NCBI GenBank assembly: GCA_013177805.1
Contig: JABLXU010000016.1
Location: forward strand, 1-64,000
Reading direction: 5' to 3'
DNA: 64,000 nt
Origin: Candidatus Omnitrophota bacterium
Lineage (GTDB): Bacteria > Hinthialibacterota > Hinthialibacteria > Hinthialibacterales > Hinthialibacteraceae
Numbering within the stretch: position 1 is the stretch's first letter; each line of letters begins with the position of its first letter. Below the pieces are notes generated by a model. The model did no database searches, was not told the DNA's origin, and worked only from the letters and a program-made list of their open reading frames with translations. Of this stretch, positions 59,601 through 64,000 are shown piece after piece. The translations under genes were made by a program, and so were the position numbers.

Positions 59601-61215
59601 CCGCCACATTTTTACCCTGGCCGGCCGCCGCGGCCGAGGGCAGATGAAATCCGGGCTGGTACCAGGCCGCGTTGGCGGTGGGCGCAAATTGGTATGTGTT
59701 GAACGCGGGCGCCAGCGGGGCGGTCAGGGGGCTGTCGTTCACCACCGCTCCGTCCGGCCCGATTCCGGAGGGGCCTTGAAACGCCACCGCCACCGGCCCC
59801 GGTTCTTCCGCCGCGCATCCGCTGGTATCCAGGGGCATGCTGAGCTGCAGGGATTCAAAGCCGGATTCCGTGGCCATAATACGGTTCTCACGGATCTGGA
59901 TTTTCAGATTGACACCCGTCACTTGGGCGAGAGGGAACGAGGCCAGATAACTTACGTTCGCCGCCTGCAGATCGCAATCCAGCCCGCCGGGTTGTATCAC
60001 CACGCCGCCTTGAAACGCGAGACCGCTGTTGAAATACGCGTCATTGGATGGACGGATGATGCCCGCCAGGATAGGACCTTCCACAATCGGAAACGCGGCG
60101 AGATGCGGCGCGTATTGATAGACGCACAGGGATTGATTCAGTTGAAGGCCCGTGGCGGGATCGAATGTCACCCCGGTGCTCTCGATGGAAAAAGGCAGGT
60201 CTTCGCCGATCCATTGCAACGGCCGGGCCAGGGTAAGCGGGAGATTTTCGATTTGCAGATTCTGATCCAACTTTTGATTGCCCAGGGACAAGGGCGCTTC
60301 CGAATAGGTCAGTTCCAAACCGGATTTGCGGTAGGCGATGCCCGGAGGCAAAGGGAGGGATAAATCCGCGAACGCGCCGGCGGGCGTGAGCGTCCCGTTC
60401 AGGTAGAAATACGAGAATCCGTCCGGGCCGGGCTGATAGGGCGTTTGCGGGGTTACGAACGCCGCCGAGCCGGCCGTGACCGTCAGATCGAGGGTCACGT
60501 CGTCCCGGGTGGCGGTTATTCCCACGAATGAAAAGGGGATGTCGGTGTTCCAGATGGCCGAACCCGAAAAAAACAGGGCGTTGGCGTCGAAGGAGTCGAT
60601 TGCGGTCAACTGGGTGGTGATATTGCCAAAGATAACCTTGCCGGAGAGTTGCAGAATACGGGTGAATGTGGATTCATTGGTGTTGTTGAACGGATCGGCT
60701 TCCACGGGGACTTGGCCGTTGGGGAATAGGTTCGGATCGGAACCGTCGATTTCCATCCGGACCCGTAGGAGATAGTAATCCAGCGGCAGGGATTGGTTGT
60801 CCGGCAATTGATATTGGTAATGCCCTTCATAATGGAAGGTAGGTGGATTGCCGTTGGGTAAGGTCCGCTGCTCCTGCCATGAGAAGACCAGTTCGTTGTT
60901 CGAATTGTAGATTTCGAAATCGATGACCACAGGCAACGGATTCACAGGAACATCGTTACCGTAGATAAAGAAAGTTCCCTCGAGGAGGTTTTCAGTTTGC
61001 ATTCCGGGAATCACGGCCTGGGTGTCGATCGTTACGCTGCCCACGCCCAAATCCCAAGGTAACGCTTCTTGTTTCGGAACAAAAATCTTAGAACCGGGTT
61101 TGGAAACCGCCGGTTGGGATTCGGAAGGATGAAATAAAAGAAACGCCAAGAAAATAAAACCGAAAAGCCATTGGAAAACTACGCTACCGTACCGCCCAGA
61201 ATATCGCCGCGCCAT
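56581..61215 (-). CDS. Giant secreted protein of unknown function
   Basis: 1,544 residues. A hydrophobic N-terminal signal (VVFQWLFGFIFLAFLLF) precedes a long beta-rich region with repeated turn motifs (roughly residues 50-830). A calcium-binding-like loop NPDTDADGFPDGQ lies near residue 835. A helical, coiled-coil-like region rich in Leu/Gln/Ala covers about residues 905-1265. A beta-rich C-terminal domain (about 1265-1544) ends with paired cysteines (GFCEEEDW and WCMACVASF). A short word, MKGYAV, occurs twice. ATG 61215 has AGGAG nine bases upstream. It probably forms a surface structure with the next gene's product, which it overlaps. No known family was recognised. Confidence 0.8.
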   Translation of the reverse strand: MARRYSGRYGSVVFQWLFGFIFLAFLLFHPSESQPAVSKPGSKIFVPKQEALPWDLGVGSVTIDTQAVIPGMQTENLLEGTFFIYGNDVPVNPLPVVIDFEIYNSNNELVFSWQEQRTLPNGNPPTFHYEGHYQYQLPDNQSLPLDYYLLRVRMEIDGSDPNLFPNGQVPVEADPFNNTNESTFTRILQLSGKVIFGNITTQLTAIDSFDANALFFSGSAIWNTDIPFSFVGITATRDDVTLDLTVTAGSAAFVTPQTPYQPGPDGFSYFYLNGTLTPAGAFADLSLPLPPGIAYRKSGLELTYSEAPLSLGNQKLDQNLQIENLPLTLARPLQWIGEDLPFSIESTGVTFDPATGLQLNQSLCVYQYAPHLAAFPIVEGPILAGIIRPSNDAYFNSGLAFQGGVVIQPGGLDCDLQAANVSYLASFPLAQVTGVNLKIQIRENRIMATESGFESLQLSMPLDTSGCAAEEPGPVAVAFQGPSGIGPDGAVVNDSPLTAPLAPAFNTYQFAPTANAAWYQPGFHLPSAAAAGQGKNVAEYLQAMRARENAGLYSYGDGPFRDGSGLFAGINLFPSEFNGQSFTVAIDSQTKTMVSTEWTKLYLRPGGYSGVVDAQSQNDSLELYKDPDCQMKGYAVQLTSFGQAYLDNNSKGLDTTTEGIIDIPWPALITVPFEKMTLNACGNLDQGKIPAGAKNEEKLLAYWVARFRLLTLAFEKKTPASPDAERTLWVSTKNPIEHVTDEAAMQINLRPCGTIANSRIEQPLLTQYDGYPASIQKIYLSAFDNNPTVPNGFYNLIGDMTVSLFDPPKIHAIVNGFVGNLADGSPWFGAGNPDTDADGFPDGQAPTGPTAVERVAAYVEANPIEVRTKFANLITLKYKLKYIPTDKEFRTQTPIQEDLIVLDMVSAVEYLNTVRTEITFGVDVIAQPKLNLSSKFSKFSQEIANSFLGPVRDKLDAVANGLRVDLSVAVRPALAALMEPIVAEFMQQLQSQLAGLPQSSVEYQNYLLQANAAFDQLLDQMMNQLDLAALLTKRDMPAMQAIRIMLDLLNDIETALNFSPEQLSPLVRAIVNHTMRGAQSFGVDINQLLAPVEKIRQEIRTVIQTKVRPALEKAEQVLDPALLLDQVFPLNEVKNQLVPQIKQAVKAKLLAAAQTDFPSLNVLAAREITQRILDQVFNSPQFQKLTISVNTQLMPVQDLLRDQAQKLLDSLNRTVEDFVKQQIGQLEGALEDFKNVKGFKGASMKGYAVVAGNVLEKLHIDGSFSISTPDDITFNAYLDMTRYQVGYKGKNCSAPIGSGPVMDTRLGAKDVPLDLAGSSLKADIEFQFMINNGKLINVGGSFIVRGGLNVGKLPIKDPGFRVSIGSDENYLVAFVSNIGFSKGNLKGGIFLGETYCLDPLIDVNKDAPNMFKPGRFRGIFASAEGSFPIVNYGCLLTVGAEGGLAFWVFADGPVLGGKIYAGIFGEAACVVSAKGRLTLLGGYDGSDFVFRGDAWIAGGIGFCEEEDWNTPADVLDDGWCMACVASFDLMYKNDWRTNYDVECD

Positions 61216-61968
61216 AGTATCGTGCTCCTGCGTGACTCGTGAGCCGCCGTTTCGCTTCGCGCTGCCGGGTCCGAGGATACCGGCTATGCCTCTGCGAGTC
61301 TCGATTACCCGGCGGATAAGCGTTCAAGCGGCTGCACGGTGAAAAGAGTGAGTTTCCAGAGCGGACCGATGGAGGGAATGCGGGATGACTGTATTATGGA
61401 AGGAGATGCGGCAACTCCATGGAAAGAACTGACCTTTTCCATAATTGAGACATGATGTCCACCCGTTCGCCGATCCCGGGTTGATTGCTCTTAAACGAAT
61501 TTGAGCCGGCCCGCGAAACCGCCGATTCTGACAATGGGATGGATAAATAGATTGATATACAAGAGACATTGTATAATTCATTATCCGGGATCAATTCTGC
61601 CCTTCGTAGACATCCTGAATTTGTTACTAGACCGAGTGCCCTGAGTCCCCCCGATAAATGCCTAACCTGCAACGAGTTGCCCGATAATAATGAACGGATG
61701 CCCTTCGTCCTTTCCAGGGGACTCTCACCCTGACTTTTTCCCAGAGAGAGTGAGAAAAGGTTATTGGTTCCGGCCCGGCTGCGCGGCGTACCAGGACAGG
61801 ATTCTTTCTCTGCTTCCTTTCTCTCCCTGGCGATAGGATGGTTCCAGACGCCTTATCAATCCCGAATGGTCATGGTTACAATGGTTTCCTTCCTCAATCC
61901 CGCCGGGTGGGAAAGAGGTCTCCGGGTGATCTGATTCCGGGCGATTCGTAGAACAACAGAGATTGTCC
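61216..61968. other. Long intergenic stretch between divergent genes
   Basis: 753 bases between the giant secreted-protein gene (minus) and the MFS gene (plus). No supported gene. It has a TATAAT at 61572-61577 with TTGATA at 61552-61557, but only a 14-bp spacer, and a degenerate REP-like element at 61721-61760. It should hold promoters for both neighbours. Confidence 0.5.
61721..61760. repeat. Degenerate REP-like element, copy 9
   Basis: ACTCTCACCCTGA, then CTTTTTCCC, AGA, GAGAGTGAGAAAAGG. It keeps the family's order (C-rich lead-in, pyrimidine arm, AGA, purine arm), but the arms pair imperfectly. Confidence 0.45.
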
Positions 61969-63282
61969 ATGACGAAAATTTCCATCAGGCCCGGGCACGG
62001 GGTGTATCGCTGGATGGTATTCGTATTGTTGGCCGCGGGGTACATCCTGGTCAACTTCCACCGCCTATGTCCCGCGGTGGTAGCGTTGGATTTGATGCGC
62101 GATCTCCAAGCGGGCGGCAGCCTGGTGGGCATCCTGGCGTCGGCGTATTTTTATCCTTACGCGTTCATGCAGATCCCCTCCGGCTTGCTCGCCGATTCGT
62201 GGGGGCCACGGAAGACCATCACGAGTTTTTTCCTCCTGGCGGGGATGGCATCGATCGGCTTTGGCTTGGCCACCACGGCGGGCGCGGCCATCGGCGCGCG
62301 GGTATTGGTCGGCATCGGAGTCTCCATGTATTTCGTGCCGGTGATGAAGGTCCTGACGCGCTGGTTCACGGTCTCCGAGTTTTCGTTCATGACCGGCTGG
62401 ATGATCGCCGCCGGCGGCTTGGGGGCGTTAACGGCCGCCACGCCGCTTGCCTATCTCAGCGCGCGGCTTGGGTGGCGCGGATGTTTTATACTGATCGGCG
62501 TGGTGACACTCGCCACGGCAGGGGCTATCTGGATCCTGGTGCGCAATCACCCGGAGGAAATGGGATACTCTGCCCCGGCTGCCGCTTTCCCGCCCTCCGG
62601 CCGTGATGATCCGGACACCAATCTTTGGAATGCCATGTGTTCCGTGGTGACCTCGTTTCGTTTTTGGCCGCTGGCACTGTGGTATTTTTTTAATTTCGGG
62701 ATTTTTTATAGTTTCGGCGGACTGTGGGGCGGTCCGTTTTTGATGGAGATCCACCAATTGAGCAAATCCCGCGCCGGGGCCATCCTGAGCATGATCGCGC
62801 TGGGTATGATGATCGGCAGTCCCTTTTGCGGTTACGTGTCCGATCACGTCTTGCGGTCGCGGAAAAAAGTTTTGGTTCTGGCCGCGTTCTGCACATTCCT
62901 GTTATCCCTGGCGTTGTGGTCTCACGGTGGCCGGTTTACGGTGTTCTGGCTGTATGTATGGTGTTTTCTCATGGGCTTGTTCAGCTGTTCAGCCGCCGTA
63001 GTGGGTTTCGCCGCCGTGAAGGAATCGTTCCCTGTCCAAATTACGGGAACCGCCATGGGCCTGGTCAATGTGTTTCCTTTTCTGGGGGGCGCGCTGATGC
63101 AACCTGTCGTGGGATTAATCCTCGACTGGTACGGTCAAGGTCCGGCAGGTTATCCGCTTCAAGCGTATCGCAGCGCTTTTGGGCTCTACCTGGTTTGCGC
63201 CCTGACCGCCCTGGTGAGCACATGTTTCGTCCATGAGTCCTATCATGTCTCGCAAGGGAAATCCATGGATTCCGGGTCTTGA
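61969..63282 (+). CDS. Major facilitator superfamily transporter
   Basis: 437 residues with twelve hydrophobic segments. MFS motif A between segments 2 and 3 reads GLLADSWGPRKTI; a looser repeat follows segment 8 (GYVSDHVLRSRKK). The N-terminal half (LVNFHRLCPAVVALDLMRDL) resembles the anion:cation symporter/glycerol-phosphate and sugar-acid branch. It is an inner-membrane carrier; the substrate is unknown, perhaps an organic or sugar acid. I use ATG 61969 (MTKISIRPGHG); an in-frame TTG lies at 61963. Confidence 0.92.
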   Translation: MTKISIRPGHGVYRWMVFVLLAAGYILVNFHRLCPAVVALDLMRDLQAGGSLVGILASAYFYPYAFMQIPSGLLADSWGPRKTITSFFLLAGMASIGFGLATTAGAAIGARVLVGIGVSMYFVPVMKVLTRWFTVSEFSFMTGWMIAAGGLGALTAATPLAYLSARLGWRGCFILIGVVTLATAGAIWILVRNHPEEMGYSAPAAAFPPSGRDDPDTNLWNAMCSVVTSFRFWPLALWYFFNFGIFYSFGGLWGGPFLMEIHQLSKSRAGAILSMIALGMMIGSPFCGYVSDHVLRSRKKVLVLAAFCTFLLSLALWSHGGRFTVFWLYVWCFLMGLFSCSAAVVGFAAVKESFPVQITGTAMGLVNVFPFLGGALMQPVVGLILDWYGQGPAGYPLQAYRSAFGLYLVCALTALVSTCFVHESYHVSQGKSMDSGS

Positions 63283-63433
63283 TGGTCATCGCGGAGAGAG
63301 ATTCCGGCTTATCCCCATAGGCATGGAACATGATTTGGTCTTACCATGGACCGGCGCTCCGGATCATGCGGCGGGATATGGTCCCCGCGCCGGTCATGCA
63401 TTTATGGCTTTTCAGAAAGGGAGTATCAATCCA

Positions 63434-64000
63434 ATGAGATCTTCAAGGTGGACACTGATCGTATTCTTGGCGGGATGGACATGGACAATGCCAACCGTCC
63501 AGGGAGAAGATTACGCGGAATTCCGCACGCGCGAACTACGTTGCATCATCGGCAACAACGCGGCCCAGGGAGATCACCGGGCGGGATACAATGGGATCTT
63601 TCATCTCTCATCCGTGCATCAACCTGAACCGGTGTTTGTGCCGGCTTACGCGGGTTTAAACCTGGAACATGTATTCGACGGCTCCGCCCGGTTCGTGGAC
63701 CGGAATATTCTTTTCGAACCCCGCAACGCCCACATGTCTTTCAAAAAGGTGGATGAGCGGACGGCGGAATTGCATCAACCCCCCACGCCGGTCATGCGCA
63801 TGCAGAGCGTCATCCGCTTCAGGTTAGTGGATCCCTACTCCATTGATATGGAGTTCCGTTGCGTTCCCCATGAAGATGTGTTTGAAGGCGGAGCGTTCGG
63901 GATCTTCTTCGCGAGCTACATTAACTCCCCCCTGAACAAAAGCATGTACTACTTGACGGAAGGAGGAAACGGCCCGGTATGGCAACAGTTCTGCACCCAA
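63434..64000 (+). CDS. Exported protein, C-terminus cut by window edge
   Basis: 189 residues are visible. The signal peptide (residues 1 to about 24: WTLIVFLAGWTWTMPTVQG) is followed by a soluble beta-rich region with LRCIIGNNAAQGDHRAGYNGIFHLSS and RFRLVDPYSIDMEFR. The start ATG 63434 has AAGGGAG ten bases upstream. I do not recognise the family; the fold resembles secreted carbohydrate-related domains of the kind seen with glycoside hydrolases, but that is only an impression. It follows the MFS gene by 151 bp on the same strand, so transport and an exported enzyme or binding protein may belong together. Confidence 0.75.
   Translation, partial: MRSSRWTLIVFLAGWTWTMPTVQGEDYAEFRTRELRCIIGNNAAQGDHRAGYNGIFHLSSVHQPEPVFVPAYAGLNLEHVFDGSARFVDRNILFEPRNAHMSFKKVDERTAELHQPPTPVMRMQSVIRFRLVDPYSIDMEFRCVPHEDVFEGGAFGIFFASYINSPLNKSMYYLTEGGNGPVWQQFCTQ

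Noticed and set aside
1-64000. tRNA, rRNA, CRISPR, transposase or phage genes
   Set aside because: I looked in the gaps for cloverleaf-like sequence, repeat-spacer arrays and DDE/tyrosine recombinase motifs and found none.

Overview
This window is about 64 kb of GC-rich bacterial DNA (by eye 55-60 % G+C). It comes from a diderm (Gram-negative-type) organism: it has type IV pilus/type II secretion ATPases, a heptosyltransferase-like GT9 enzyme, the lipoprotein enzymes Lgt and LspA, and a large surface-glycan locus. I cannot place the phylum from sequence alone. The mix of GT-C membrane enzymes, a SpoIIE-type phosphatase, giant secreted proteins and REP-like hairpins would fit a candidate phylum of the planctomycete/omnitrophote/hydrogenedentote/sumerlaeote kind, but that is a guess. 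I saw no rRNA, tRNA, CRISPR array, transposase or integrase.

Layout. (1) 0-7.3 kb, minus strand: a pilus/secretion motor block, transcribed as a TPR membrane protein, then a PilB/GspE ATPase, PilT and a second PilB/GspE ATPase cut by the left edge. Two tandem extended -10 promoter motifs lie just upstream of the first ATPase. (2) 7.7-16.0 kb: a GT-C membrane glycosyltransferase, a divergent SpoIIE-type signalling phosphatase, a thioredoxin-fold/TPR exported protein, a GT9 glycosyltransferase with a cysteine-rich N-terminus, a helical orphan and a SMUG1-type uracil-DNA glycosylase. (3) 16.3-38.35 kb, all plus strand: a surface-glycan locus that starts with a good sigma-70-type promoter and a winged-helix/Rossmann regulator and ends with a hairpin terminator. 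(4) 38.5-50.5 kb, minus strand: housekeeping genes (TPR lipoprotein, hpt, clpB, manC-type and PMM/PGM nucleotide-sugar genes, ileS, lspA, lgt). (5) 50.7-64 kb: pgeF, another GT-C enzyme, two overlapping genes for very large secreted proteins (1,070 and 1,544 residues), an MFS transporter, and an exported protein cut by the right edge.

The glycan locus is the most interesting part. It holds a frameshifted Wzx-type flippase, a NeuB-type synthase without the usual SAF domain, two different cytidylyltransferase-like enzymes (SpsF-type and NeuA-type), a small HAD phosphatase, a class IV aminotransferase, a TIM-barrel sugar isomerase, an SDR, a D-2-hydroxyacid dehydrogenase, an NAD-dependent sugar epimerase, a radical SAM/SPASM enzyme, a HisC-like aminotransferase, a methyltransferase, an AsnB-type amidotransferase, GT2 and GT4 transferases and two ~636-residue surface-carbohydrate proteins. 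Many genes overlap by four bases, so they are probably co-translated. The content suggests a CMP-activated keto-acid sugar (nonulosonate-like) plus a separate oxidation/transamination/amidation route, possibly making an amino-acid-like decoration. The exact product cannot be read from the sequence.

At least nine copies of a dispersed hairpin (CCCTCACCC, short spacer, CCCTCTCCC, loop, GGGAGAGGG) lie in the gaps between genes.
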